Positions 35,859 to 44,916 of a stretch of 64,000 nucleotides of DNA are shown piece by piece. The notes beneath the pieces are model-generated. The model did no database searches and was not told where the DNA came from. It saw only the letters and a program-made list of their open reading frames with translations. Source of the stretch: a bacterium HR11. Lineage in GTDB: Bacteria > Acidobacteriota > HRBIN11. A program made the translations under genes and the position numbers. The DNA lies in assembly GCA_002898535.1 (NCBI GenBank), contig BEHN01000010.1, positions 1 to 64,000 of the forward strand. The letters run 5' to 3'. Every line of letters begins with the position of its first letter. Position 1 is the first letter of the stretch.

Positions 35859-37082
35859 TTACATCCGGACGGCCGTCGCCAGGGAGAAGATGGGATAGTA
35901 CACCGAGATCAGGACGAAGGCGACGACGAGGGCCATCAGAATCAGGATCGCCGGCTCGATGAGGCTCGTCAGCCGTCGGAGCTGGGTCGCCAAGTCTTCG
36001 TCGTAGAAGTGAGCGGCGTGTTCGAGCATCTCGTCGAGGGCGCCGGTCTGTTCGCCGACCTGGACCATCTCCAGGAGGAGGTCCGCCCGGAGGCCGGCGG
36101 CTTCCAGGGCCTCATGGAGAGACATGCCTTCCCGGACCCGATTGCGAGCCGTCAGGACTTGATTTCCGATGAAGCGATTCCACACGGCGGCGGCCGTCAC
36201 CTCCAGGGCGTGGACCAGGGGCAGGCCGCTGGACAGGAGCGTCGCCAGGGTATGGGCCAGTTGGCCGATGGCGTAGGTCCACAGGAGTGAGCCGATCCCG
36301 GCGACCCGCAGGAGGAGCCGGTGCCAGTAACGCTCGAAGAGGGGCAGGTGCCGCACGCCCAGTCGCAAGAGGTAGGCCCCGCCGAGGGCCGCCCCGACGA
36401 GGACGGGTAGCCCCCGCCGGACCAGGCCGGCGATGTCGACGACCAGTTGGGTGATCCACGGGAGGTCCGCCCCCATCGAGGCGTAAAAGCTCACAAAGCG
36501 GGGGATGACAAAGGTAAAGAGGACCCCCAGCAGGACCGAGGCCAGCAAGATCAGGATCGCCGGATACGTCAGGGCCGACAGGATTTGACGCCGGGTCTCG
36601 TAAATCAGGCTCTGGTACTGCACAAAGCGCCGCAGGACGGTCTCCAATTGACCGCTCCGCTCCCCGGCCATCAGGTTGGCGACATAGACCCGGGGGACAT
36701 GCTCGGCGAAGTCCCCGAAGGCCTCCGATAGAGACGCTCCCGCCCGGACCCGCTCCCGGACGCCGGCGATGATGAACCGCAGGAGGGGATGCCGCTGACG
36801 GCTTTCCAAGATCTCTAAGCACCGCAAGAGGGGTAGGCCTGCTCGCAAGAGCGTCGCCAGCTCCTGGTTGAAGATCAGGAAGGTGCGTGTCGGCACCCGG
36901 GGGACGCCCGAGGCGAACAGCAGACGCCACCAGTCCCGCCATCGGCGGAGGGGCCGGACCTCGAAGATCCAGTAGCCCTGGCGCTCCAGCTCCCGCCGGG
37001 CGTGGGCCAGGGAGTCGGCGTAGATCGTCTTGGCGACGATGTCGCCCTTGGGGGTCCCGACCCGACAGTAGAATTCCGGCAT
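35859..37082 (-). CDS. PilC/GspF-family inner-membrane platform protein
   Basis: 407 residues. The two T2SSF domains are visible: the first around FLIFNQELATLLRAGLPLLRCLEIL...AFGDFAEHVPRVYVANLMAGERSG, the second around LAHTLATLLSSGLPLVHALEV...EMVQVGEQTGALDEML, with three hydrophobic helices between and at the C-terminus. The N-terminus (FYCRVGTPKGDIVAKTIYA) is the usual PilC start. It forms the inner-membrane platform turned by the GspE/PilB ATPase encoded next. GGAGGATA lies about eight bases before the ATG at 37082. Confidence 0.93.
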   Translation of the reverse strand: MPEFYCRVGTPKGDIVAKTIYADSLAHARRELERQGYWIFEVRPLRRWRDWWRLLFASGVPRVPTRTFLIFNQELATLLRAGLPLLRCLEILESRQRHPLLRFIIAGVRERVRAGASLSEAFGDFAEHVPRVYVANLMAGERSGQLETVLRRFVQYQSLIYETRRQILSALTYPAILILLASVLLGVLFTFVIPRFVSFYASMGADLPWITQLVVDIAGLVRRGLPVLVGAALGGAYLLRLGVRHLPLFERYWHRLLLRVAGIGSLLWTYAIGQLAHTLATLLSSGLPLVHALEVTAAAVWNRFIGNQVLTARNRVREGMSLHEALEAAGLRADLLLEMVQVGEQTGALDEMLEHAAHFYDEDLATQLRRLTSLIEPAILILMALVVAFVLISVYYPIFSLATAVRM

Positions 37083-37184
37083 GGCGGGCTATCCTCCGAG
37101 GAGATGCAAGATACAGGATACAACCCATAGGGGCAAGATGCGGGATGCAAAGCGGTCTCATCACCCCAGGTTCTTAAAAGGAAG

Positions 37185-37222
37185 GGATCCGACGGATCCG
37201 ACCGATCCGTCGGATCCGTCAG
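37185..37222. repeat. Period-9 GATCCG tandem array after the four-helix gene
   Basis: Units such as GATCCGACG, GATCCGACC, GATCCGTCG, GATCCGTCA repeat every 9 bp and end just beyond the stop of the four-helix-bundle gene at 37225. The same units occur in frame inside that gene at 37352-37394, 37589-37630 and 37990-38035. Confidence 0.85.
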
Positions 37223-37224
37223 GG

Positions 37225-38037
37225 TCATACTTCCACGACTCCTTTGCATCGGGGGTAGCCCGAGCAACCCCAAAATTGTCGGCCGGCATTCCTGCCGCTT
37301 TTAGCCGTGCGCAAGACCATCGCTTGGCCGCACCGCGGGCAGGGGGGAATGCGATCCGACCGATCCGTCGGATCGGTCGGATCCGTCAGATCCCTCCTGT
37401 TGCGGAAAGCCAACCGCGCCGCCGCCAGCTGTTCGCTGTAGCCGCCTTCCTCGATAAACCGCTTCTCCAGTGCGGCAATTTGTCGGTCCAGTAGGTAGTT
37501 CGCCTGATGGATCAGACAAATGATGGCATTGGCCCGCACGGCCGGGTCCTCGTGCTCCAGCCACGGCGCATAGAGGGCCCAGCGCGCCTGATCCGTCAGA
37601 TCCGTCCAATCCGACGGACCCGACCGATCCCGCTGAAATCGCAGCGGCACCTCGCGTATGGCGCGCGCCTCCGGCGAATCGGGTGCCCATTGCCGCAGGC
37701 GGCGATGGCGTAAGAAATCCTCGAAATCCAACAGCAACTCCTCCAGGCTGGCACGGGCCACGTTCAGTAGCCGTAATTCTGTCTGAGACGAGGTAGCCGC
37801 CGCACGGCTGGCTTCGGCGATGTTCTGGCGGCCTGAGCGAGCCGCCTGCACCATCTGATCGACCAGACGGGAGCGCGAGTCCAGGAACTTTTCGCAGAAC
37901 CAGTAAGTGGCATCGTAGATCAGCGTGGCTGTCTGAAAGCTGGCGGTGCTACGATAGCCGCCGGCTGGGCGGAGACGCTTTTTCGCCTTGGATTTGGCCG
38001 ATCCGGCCGATCCGTCTGATCCGACCGATCTGCTCAT
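37225..38037 (-). CDS. Four-helix-bundle (S23/IVP-like) protein with topoisomerase-type C4 zinc finger
   Basis: 270 residues from the ATG at 38037, preceded by GAGGAGGGG. Residues about 30-180 match the four-helix-bundle proteins related to the 23S rRNA intervening-sequence protein, in the variant with a suffix domain (TATLIYDATYWFCEKF, LVDQMVQAARSGRQNIAEAS, ARASLEELLLDFEDFLR). The C-terminus is a C4 zinc finger like those at the end of topoisomerase I (CPRCGQAMVL...FWGCSGYPRCKG). Three low-complexity inserts (SVGSDGSAGSAK, SGPSDWTDLTDQ, RRDLTDPTDPTDRSD) are encoded by the period-9 GATCCG repeat. The function is unknown; nucleic-acid binding is suggested by the zinc finger. Confidence 0.85.
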   Translation of the reverse strand: MSRSVGSDGSAGSAKSKAKKRLRPAGGYRSTASFQTATLIYDATYWFCEKFLDSRSRLVDQMVQAARSGRQNIAEASRAAATSSQTELRLLNVARASLEELLLDFEDFLRHRRLRQWAPDSPEARAIREVPLRFQRDRSGPSDWTDLTDQARWALYAPWLEHEDPAVRANAIICLIHQANYLLDRQIAALEKRFIEEGGYSEQLAAARLAFRNRRDLTDPTDPTDRSDRIPPCPRCGQAMVLRTAKSGRNAGRQFWGCSGYPRCKGVVEV

Positions 38038-38367
38038 CTTCCCCTCCTCACGGCGGTGCTTCTTCCCGCATCTTTTGGCAAATCCCGTGCCCATCGGGAG
38101 CCGCCTCCCTGGCATGCCGGACATTCCCGGCTCTCCGTCCCGTCCCCCGACTCCCGGCCTTCCTCCAGGTGTTTATCCCCGTGAACACTTTGTATATTTG
38201 GTTCGACACCTTTCCGGGGGGTCAGGCTCTACGGCCGGCGAAGGCCCGCGCGGCCGCCATGACCGGCGCGCCAGGAAGGGACCCCGGCATCACTGCCGAT
38301 GTCCGGAGGGTGAACGCCGATGTGGGGCCGGACGGCGTAAAGTGCTAAACTTCTATAGAGGGGCTTT
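38038..38367. other. 330-bp gene-free divergent region
   Basis: It lies between the four-helix gene and tamB. No gene is supported. A single palindromic unit of the covarying family (CGGCA TCAC TGCCG) is near 38286-38300; promoters for both sides should lie here. Confidence 0.55.
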
Positions 38368-41300
38368 ATGGGCGGGCGTCGCCGGATATGGTTTCGGGTC
38401 ACGGGATGGGGCCTCTTGGTCGTTCTGGCCGGGGCCGCCGTCGGGGCCTACCTGTGGGCCGCCCGGACGGCCGGGGCGTGGACCCGGACGTTCGCCGAGC
38501 GCTTCCTGCAGGAGACGGCCCGGCAGGACGTGACGATCGGTCGGGCCGGCTGGAATCTCCTGCGTCCGTCGGTGACGTTCGAGGACATCACGTGGTACAC
38601 GCGGGGGCCGCAGGGCCGACAGGCCTTCGCCCACGTCGAGCGGGTCGAGTTCCGCTTCTGGTGGCGGGCCTTGTTCCGTCGGCATCTGGTCATCCGGTCC
38701 ATCGCGGTCGGGGGCGTCCGGATTCAGGCCTACTACGACGCCCGGGGTCGGGCCAACTGGCCGTCGATCTCGATTCCCCGAGAGGCGGTCCGGGGGATTC
38801 GGTTCGTGGACGTGCGGCTCGAGGCCCTGCGGGTCGAACGTCTGGCGTTTTACCTTCGGCATGACGGGATTCCACTTCTCCTGGGCCTCCCCCAAGTCCG
38901 GGCCTACTTGCGCCATCATCCGGCCGGCGGCCACCTGGCCGGTGGGATTCGCATCGAGCAGGGCTTCCTCCGGATGTACGACTACAACCCCTGGTCCTTC
39001 CAGGGCGGACTCCAGGTCCGCCTGAGTCTGGACGGGCCGACCATCGACCAGGCCCATCTCTGGGGCGAGGGCTACCATCTGTGGGGTAGCGGCCGGGTCC
39101 TCGGGTACGGCTCGCCCCAGATGGACCTGACCCTGATCGGCCAGTGGGACGATCGGGTGATTCAGCGAGTCCACAACATCCCCTTCCGGGTCGAGGGCCG
39201 GGGTAGCGCCATCGTGCATTACGACGGGGACTTCTCCCGATTCCGGATGCGGGGCTGGGTCCGGTCCGTCCCCTACCGGATGGGCCGGCAGGTCTTCGAT
39301 GAGGCGGCCGGTCCGGTCTACATGACCCACCACCGACTGAACGTCTACGGTGCTCACGGCCGCCTGACGGGAACGGGCCGGGTCGTCGGGGACTTTCGGG
39401 TCGACCCCCTCTTTGGGGCCAGCCGATTCGGGCTGTTCTTGGCCGTGCAGGGCGCCGACGCCGACCGCTTCGGACAGATGTGGGGCCTTCAGAAAATCCG
39501 CCATACGGCGGCCTGGGGCGGCGCCGGGGCCATCGCATGGCGGGAGCATCAGTTCGACCGCCTGACCGGCTGGATGGTCCTGCGGGCCGAGCCCCGGTCT
39601 GGTCCGGTCCCCGAGCCGGTCCCGATGGATTACCGTCAGCGGCCGTACCTGCGGGACTGGGCCTACCCCGTCGAACTGACGGCCTTGGGCGAGCTGGAGG
39701 GCTATCGGTTCCGGCATCTGATCGCCCGGGGCCGCCTGGGCCGGACGTCGGCCGAGGTCGACGGCTGGGTCGCCTTCGAGGGGCCCCTGGAACTCCGGGT
39801 CCGGGGCCGGACGGACAGCATCTACGAGGTCGACGTCTACTACCATCAGTGGGAGTGGAACCTGTTTCCGGACCTGCGGCCCCAGATTCAGATGTGGGAA
39901 ATGGACGGCCGGGGCGAGTTCGCCGGGACGTTTTCGAATCGCATCCAGGACATCGCCATCGACGGCCGCTTTCGGGGCGAGCGGGTCGTCTACCTGGGCG
40001 TCCTCTGGGGCGACGGCGAGGCCGACGTCCGGTACTGGCACCGGGTCTATCAGTTTCGGAACGTCCGTCTGTGGGACGACTCTTATCGGGCCGAGGCCGA
40101 CGAGGCCTTCCTGTATCTGGGGGAGGTCGGCTTTCAGGTCGACGGGGACTCCTACGCCGAGGTCCGCTTCCTGGGCTATCCCGTCGAGCGGGTCCTGGCC
40201 CCGACGCCCCTGAACTTCATTCCCCTCCGAGGGACCCTCCGGGGACTCCTGACCGTCCGGGGCAACTACCAGCAGGTCGACCTCTGGGGGGACTTGAGCC
40301 TGACGGAGGGCCGTCTGGCGGACCTGGACCTGGATTACGGCATCTTACGGTTCTCGTACGTCAACTTTTTGCTTCGCGTGGACGAGGGCCGTGTCAGCTA
40401 TCGGACGGGCCTCTTTGACTTTGCGGGTCAGTGGCATCGCCTGCGGGAGACGTTTGAGGACTTTCGGGTCCGTGTGCGGGCCCTGCCGCTTCATCGAAGT
40501 CCCCTCGGTCAGCGGTATCAGGTCGCCGGGACGCTCGACCTGTATGCGATCATCGACGGCCCCTGGCGTCAGCCGACCCTGGACGTCCATGGCCATGCCG
40601 AGGGCCTGCACTGGCGGGGCTATCCCCTGGGGGACCTCATGTTCCGGCAGGCCGACGAGGGCCTGGGCCTTCAGGTGTGGCTCTATCAGGGGGACGAAGT
40701 CCGGGGCCACGGCGTCGTCCAGCTCGACGTGGCCGAGGGTCGGGCTGAGGGCACGTGGGCGTGGCGACAGTACCAGGTCCCCTTCGTTTTGGACATGCGG
40801 GTGTCGGGCCAAGCGCGGGGCGAAGCCCGGTGGAACCCCGGCGAACCCTTCCAGGCCCGCGTGACGCTCGATCCCCTCACGGTCGATTACCGCCAGCATC
40901 GTCTGACCGTCGTCACGCCGGAGGCCGTCCGGTGGGATGGGACGCGACTGACTTACGCCGTCCGGCTTCAGGAGAATCCCGATACGGACGTCCGCCTCGA
41001 TGGGTGGCTCCTCCCGCTGGCGGCCGACTTCCCGATGGAGGCCCGCGCCGTCGGTCGGGTCGCCCTCCGCTGGTTGGAGACCCAATGGCCGGGCCTGGAC
41101 GCCCGGGGCCAGGTCCGGGTCGACGCCACGGTCCGTCACGGGTCGTCGCCCCCGTGGCAGGTCGAGGGGACCCTCGAGACCCAGGCGGCATCGTTGTATC
41201 ACCTGGAGTGGCCGGTCCGGGTCGAACGCCTCCAGGCCCGTATCGAGGTCCGCACGCCGGTCTGGCGAGTCGTGGACTTCCAGGCGACGATCGGCGGCGG

Positions 41301-42351
41301 GACGGCCGAAGGGACGGGCCAGGTCCTCTGGACCCCCCCCGGCGACCCCGATTACATCCAGGCGAGCTTCCACCTGAAGGGGGCCAACCTGAGCCTCCAC
41401 CCTTACGGGAACGCCCGGGTCTCCGGGGCCGTCAGTCTGTCGGGCTATCCGACCAGCCAGATGGTTCTGACGGCCGACTGGGCGGTCGACGAGGGAACGC
41501 TGACCTGGGAACCCCAATGGACGGCGCTCCTGGCCCCGCGGCCGACCGAGGCCCCGGCCTTCCCGCGACCGACCGTGACGCCACCACCCGTCGAGACCGG
41601 CCTTTGGAGCCGTCTCCAACTCAACGTGCGGTCCACGACCCTGACGCCCGTACGGGTCCGCGTGGCCCTCGGCTCGACGGGCCTGCAAAGCGAGCTCGTC
41701 TGGAGCCTCCAGGTGACGGGCACGCTCCGCCAGCCCGTCTTCATCGGCGTGGCGACCCTCCGGAACGGTCAGGCTGTCCTCCTGAACCGCCTGTTTGACA
41801 TCCAGGAGGGCCAGATTCAGTTCACGAACCCCCTGGCCGTGCGGCCCGTCGTCCGCATCGTCGGGACCTCCCGCATCCAGAGCTACCTCGTCACGGCCGT
41901 CGTCACCGGCCCGATCGACCAGCTCAGCCTGCAGTTGACCTCGGACCCGCCCCTGAACCCCCGGGCCATCCTGAACCTGTTAGGGGGCCAGACTTACACG
42001 CCCGGTCAGTCGCCCCAGGAGAGTACGACCTTCTTCACGAGCCTGGGGTCCAGCTTCCTGACGAACGTCCTGGCTCAGTCGATCCAGCCCATCGGCCAGG
42101 TCCAGCGCTTCTTCGGCATCGACCGCCTGTCCATCGACCTCAGCCAGCTCGGCCCGGAGGCCCGCCTGGAGCCCCGTCTGACCGTGGGCAAGCAGTTTTC
42201 GCCTAAATGGAGCCTGACGTATTCGATCGGCCTGACGACGACCCAGACCCAGATCCTCCTCCTGGAGTACCTCCTCAACGAGGCCCTCCGGGTCGTCGTC
42301 TCCCGGGACGAGTCGGGTGCCTGGGGCGCCGACCTGCTGTGGCAACCCTGA
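38368..42351 (+). CDS. TamB-like (AsmA/DUF490) envelope protein
   Basis: 1327 residues. A single N-terminal membrane anchor (WGLLVVLAGAAVGAYLWAA) is followed by about 1000 residues of beta-rich, AsmA/TamB-type sequence, and the C-terminal TamB domain: FIGVATLRNGQAVLLNRLFDIQEGQIQFTNP, LTSDPPLNPRAILNLLGG, VGKQFSPKWSLTYSIGL. TamB-like proteins form a long hydrophobic groove spanning the periplasm and are linked to outer-membrane lipid transport and barrel assembly. No TamA/BamA gene is adjacent. The ATG at 38368 has AGAGGGG upstream. Presence implies an outer membrane. Confidence 0.92.
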   Translation: MGGRRRIWFRVTGWGLLVVLAGAAVGAYLWAARTAGAWTRTFAERFLQETARQDVTIGRAGWNLLRPSVTFEDITWYTRGPQGRQAFAHVERVEFRFWWRALFRRHLVIRSIAVGGVRIQAYYDARGRANWPSISIPREAVRGIRFVDVRLEALRVERLAFYLRHDGIPLLLGLPQVRAYLRHHPAGGHLAGGIRIEQGFLRMYDYNPWSFQGGLQVRLSLDGPTIDQAHLWGEGYHLWGSGRVLGYGSPQMDLTLIGQWDDRVIQRVHNIPFRVEGRGSAIVHYDGDFSRFRMRGWVRSVPYRMGRQVFDEAAGPVYMTHHRLNVYGAHGRLTGTGRVVGDFRVDPLFGASRFGLFLAVQGADADRFGQMWGLQKIRHTAAWGGAGAIAWREHQFDRLTGWMVLRAEPRSGPVPEPVPMDYRQRPYLRDWAYPVELTALGELEGYRFRHLIARGRLGRTSAEVDGWVAFEGPLELRVRGRTDSIYEVDVYYHQWEWNLFPDLRPQIQMWEMDGRGEFAGTFSNRIQDIAIDGRFRGERVVYLGVLWGDGEADVRYWHRVYQFRNVRLWDDSYRAEADEAFLYLGEVGFQVDGDSYAEVRFLGYPVERVLAPTPLNFIPLRGTLRGLLTVRGNYQQVDLWGDLSLTEGRLADLDLDYGILRFSYVNFLLRVDEGRVSYRTGLFDFAGQWHRLRETFEDFRVRVRALPLHRSPLGQRYQVAGTLDLYAIIDGPWRQPTLDVHGHAEGLHWRGYPLGDLMFRQADEGLGLQVWLYQGDEVRGHGVVQLDVAEGRAEGTWAWRQYQVPFVLDMRVSGQARGEARWNPGEPFQARVTLDPLTVDYRQHRLTVVTPEAVRWDGTRLTYAVRLQENPDTDVRLDGWLLPLAADFPMEARAVGRVALRWLETQWPGLDARGQVRVDATVRHGSSPPWQVEGTLETQAASLYHLEWPVRVERLQARIEVRTPVWRVVDFQATIGGGTAEGTGQVLWTPPGDPDYIQASFHLKGANLSLHPYGNARVSGAVSLSGYPTSQMVLTADWAVDEGTLTWEPQWTALLAPRPTEAPAFPRPTVTPPPVETGLWSRLQLNVRSTTLTPVRVRVALGSTGLQSELVWSLQVTGTLRQPVFIGVATLRNGQAVLLNRLFDIQEGQIQFTNPLAVRPVVRIVGTSRIQSYLVTAVVTGPIDQLSLQLTSDPPLNPRAILNLLGGQTYTPGQSPQESTTFFTSLGSSFLTNVLAQSIQPIGQVQRFFGIDRLSIDLSQLGPEARLEPRLTVGKQFSPKWSLTYSIGLTTTQTQILLLEYLLNEALRVVVSRDESGAWGADLLWQP

Positions 42352-42408
42352 CGTCAGACCATAGACCATGGACGATGGACCATCGACTTCAGAATCACCT
42401 TGGTTGGG

Positions 42409-42504
42409 CAGATAGGTAGGTCGGCAGGTGGGCAGGTGGGCAGATAGGCAGATGGGCAGGTGGGCAGGTGGGCAGGTGGGCAGATGGGCAGATGGGCAGA
42501 TGGG
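42409..42504. repeat. Degenerate tandem array, period 8 (CAGRTVGG), 12 units
   Basis: Twelve uninterrupted 8-bp units: CAGATAGG, TAGGTCGG, CAGGTGGG x2, CAGATAGG, CAGATGGG, CAGGTGGG x3, CAGATGGG x3. Only positions 1, 4 and 6 vary. Related tracts occur in many gaps of this window (for example 55926-56010 and 62980-63060). Confidence 0.93.
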
Positions 42505-42597
42505 GCACTATTCGCCGTTCGTCCTTCATTTCGGGCGGTAGGGAAGGCCGATCGGGCGCCACTCCCACCAACCGAACGGCTCTGACAAGAGGGGTAA

Positions 42598-42856
42598 CAG
42601 AGCCGTTCGGTTCGTGAGAATGGCGTCAGAACAACCTTTCCCAATGCCCGGGAAGCACGATTTTTCAAGCATCCGGCAGATGGGCAGGTCGGCAGATAGG
42701 CAGATAGAAGCCGGGTGGGTAAGGATCAGCCCCAGGGCTTTTGGGACCATCTGCCCATCTGCCGAACTGCCTATCTGCCAAAGCTTGAAAAACCATTCTT
42801 CCCAAAGGGTCGAAAAAGCCGAATCCATGCGGGTTTTCACCAACCGAACGGCTCTG
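42598..42856. mobile_element. MITE-like element copy B, 259 bp
   Basis: Both ends carry the perfect 15-bp TIR CAGAGCCGTTCGGTT followed by xGTGA. The interior has two inward-facing TTTTTCAAGC motifs around a period-8 core. It has the same length as copy C (46387-46645) and is nearly its exact inverse. A right end of another copy abuts it, 13 bp to the left (end at 42584). Confidence 0.88.
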
Positions 42857-42938
42857 CTATCTTGCATCCCGCATCCCACATCCTGCATCCTATACCTATC
42901 TTGGCCATCCGATGCCGATATACCCGGAGAGGTGAGGC

Positions 42939-43460
42939 ATGGCGTGGACGGCCGTCGACATCCGGAACCAACGATTCCGGTCCCGCTGGCGGGGCTTCGA
43001 CCCCGAGGAGGTCATCCTGTTCCTGAACGTCGTCGCCGACGAGGTCGAGCGGCTGACCCAGACGATCCGCCAGTTGGAGCACGACAACCGCGTCCTGCAG
43101 GATCAACTCGAAGAGTACCGGGAGCGGGAGCGCCACATCCGGAACACCCTGGTCGCCGCCCAGCAGTCGGCCGACCGCATCCGTCAGCAGGCCCAGCAGG
43201 AGGCCGAGCTGATCGTCCGGGAGGCCGAGTTCCGGCGGGACCAGATCCTGACGGCGGCCCAGGCCCAAATTCAGAAGGTCTACCAGGAGATGGAGCAACT
43301 CTGGCTGGAGTACCAGCGCTTTCAGGACCAGGTCCTCGCCGAGGCCCAGGTCCTGATCCGATGGATCCAACAGCGGCGTCAGGAAAAGCCCCCGGCCCGG
43401 GTCGACTTCGTCCCGGCGGCCAAAGGCCCGGCCCGCCCCGGTGAGTCGGGCAAGTCATGA
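42939..43460 (+). CDS. DivIVA-domain protein
   Basis: 173 residues. The N-terminal 45 residues match the DivIVA membrane-binding domain (VDIRNQRFRSRWRGFDPEEVILFLNVVADEVERL), followed by a long coiled coil (about 45-150) rich in Glu, Gln and Arg. DivIVA proteins bind curved membrane and organise division or polar growth; in Gram-negative lineages the role is less clear. GAGAGGTGAGG lies before the ATG. The stop overlaps the hutI start as ATGA, so the two are co-translated although functionally unrelated. Confidence 0.88.
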   Translation: MAWTAVDIRNQRFRSRWRGFDPEEVILFLNVVADEVERLTQTIRQLEHDNRVLQDQLEEYRERERHIRNTLVAAQQSADRIRQQAQQEAELIVREAEFRRDQILTAAQAQIQKVYQEMEQLWLEYQRFQDQVLAEAQVLIRWIQQRRQEKPPARVDFVPAAKGPARPGESGKS

Positions 43461-44758
43461 CGGTCCCTTCGGTGACCTACATCCTCCGGCGTCTGGCCCA
43501 GGTCATCACCTGCGGGGAGGGGCCCTACGCGGGGCGGGTGACGCCCGAACGCCTGGGGGTCGTCGAGCAGGGGAGCATCGTCGTCCACCGGGGCCGCATC
43601 GCCTGGGTCGGCCCCGACCGGGACCTCTCGGCCGAATGGCTCCGGCAGGACACCGTCGAGCTGGACCTCTCGGGCCATATCGCCCTGCCGGGCTTCATCG
43701 ACCCCCACACCCACCTGATTTACGGGGGCGACCGCCTAAATGACTGGATGGAACGCCTCCGGGGTCGGACTTACCTCGAGATTGCCGCCCAGGGCGGCGG
43801 TATCTGGAAGACGGTCCAGGATACCCGGGCGACCCCCGACGAGGAGCTGAAACGCCTCCTGGAGCTCCGGCTGGACCGACTCTTTGCCTTCGGCGTGACG
43901 ACCGTCGAGGTCAAGTCCGGCTACGGCCTTTCGGAAGCCGAGGAAATCCGGCTCCTGCGCTGTCTCCAACAGGTCCAGGCGACCCACCCCATCGGCGTCA
44001 TGCCGACCTTCCTGGGCGCTCACGCTTACCCCCGGGACATGGACCGGGCGGCGTATCTGGACCTCCTGGTCCAACGCCTGATCCCGGAAGTCGTCCGCCA
44101 GGGCCTCTCCCTGTCCATCGACGTGTTTTGCGACATCGGCGCCTTTACCGTCGAGGAGACGCTGTACCTCCTGACGATCGCCCGCCAGCACGGCTTTGTG
44201 GCCATCCACCTCCACGCCGACGAGATGTCCCCCACGGGCCTGCTCGAGGCCATCGACGACTGGAAAAACATCTACTCCGTCGACCACCTCAACCACATGG
44301 ACGCCCGGATGGCCCGCGTCCTGGCCGAGACGGGCGTGGCGGCCGTTCTGCTCCCGACGACCTGCTTTCACCTGCGCCTCCCGACGCCCCCCATCCAGGC
44401 CCTCCTCGAAGCCGGCGCCGTCGTGGCCATCGGGTCGGACCACAACCCGGGGACCCACCCGGGCCTGAATCCCTGGTATGTCTTCTGGCTCGCCTGTGTC
44501 GGGTGGAACCTCCCCGTCGAGCAGGTCCTGGCCGGTATGACCGTCCAGGCCGCTTACAGCCTCCGCATCCACGGCCAGACGGGCCGAATCGCACCGGGCC
44601 TCCGGGCCGACCTGGTCGTCGTCGACGTGCCCCACTACGGCTATCTGCTCTATCAGTGGGACCTCCTGCCCGTCCGGTGGGTCTTCAAAAACGGCCGGCC
44701 CTACCAGATTCGGGAGACGGCCGAGATCCGCTACACCTGGATGTCCCACGAGGAATAG
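43457..44758 (+). CDS. hutI: Imidazolonepropionase
   Basis: 433 residues of the amidohydrolase superfamily. Family motifs are clear: [15 protein letters not shown] (metal HxH), the substrate region [37 protein letters not shown], and [11 protein letters not shown] with the catalytic Asp. It hydrolyses 4-imidazolone-5-propanoate to formiminoglutamate in histidine degradation. Other hut genes are not in the window. It overlaps the DivIVA gene by 4 bp. Confidence 0.94.
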   Translation: MTVPSVTYILRRLAQVITCGEGPYAGRVTPERLGVVEQGSIVVHRGRIAWVGPDRDLSAEWLRQDTVELDLSGHIALPGFIDPHTHLIYGGDRLNDWMERLRGRTYLEIAAQGGGIWKTVQDTRATPDEELKRLLELRLDRLFAFGVTTVEVKSGYGLSEAEEIRLLRCLQQVQATHPIGVMPTFLGAHAYPRDMDRAAYLDLLVQRLIPEVVRQGLSLSIDVFCDIGAFTVEETLYLLTIARQHGFVAIHLHADEMSPTGLLEAIDDWKNIYSVDHLNHMDARMARVLAETGVAAVLLPTTCFHLRLPTPPIQALLEAGAVVAIGSDHNPGTHPGLNPWYVFWLACVGWNLPVEQVLAGMTVQAAYSLRIHGQTGRIAPGLRADLVVVDVPHYGYLLYQWDLLPVRWVFKNGRPYQIRETAEIRYTWMSHEE

Positions 44759-44820
44759 CCGGACACGTTTTTTCGGGTGTTTGCGGCGGCCCGATAGGGG
44801 CGCTATATTTAAAGAACCTT

Positions 44821-44843
44821 CCCCCTCCCCATCGGGGTGGGGG
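44821..44843. promoter_or_regulatory. GC-rich hairpin in the AAA gene leader
   Basis: CCCCCTCCCC and GGGGTGGGGG flank an ATC loop, giving nine of ten pairs. It sits about 75 bp before the AAA gene and about 60 bp after hutI. It has no T run, so it could be a leader structure rather than a terminator. Confidence 0.4.
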
Positions 44844-44916
44844 CGGGACCGACCGCTCCGGTACCAGGGCATCAGGGACACGCCCTGTCCTATCCCGAGA
44901 CTGTCTGAGGTCCTCG

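Larger units (their letters stand above)
42352..42938. other. 590-bp gene-free region packed with repeats
   Basis: From left to right: a period-7 GACCATG-type array (about 42356-42390), a perfect period-8 array (42409-42504), the right end of a MITE-like element (to 42584), the complete MITE-like copy B (42598-42856), and a TGCATCY-type array (42858-42895) before the DivIVA gene. Confidence 0.75.

Noticed and set aside
42597-42888. Short open frames within MITE-like copy B (and the equivalent in copy C)
   Set aside because: Both copies can be translated (for example [11 protein letters not shown]), but the frames follow the TIR and octamers and lack ribosome binding sites; they are not transposase fragments.
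44128-44916. Upstream extension of the AAA ATPase frame
   Set aside because: It overlaps hutI in another frame, is Arg/Pro-rich and lacks any similarity; the ATG at 44917 with TGAGG upstream fits the family start.
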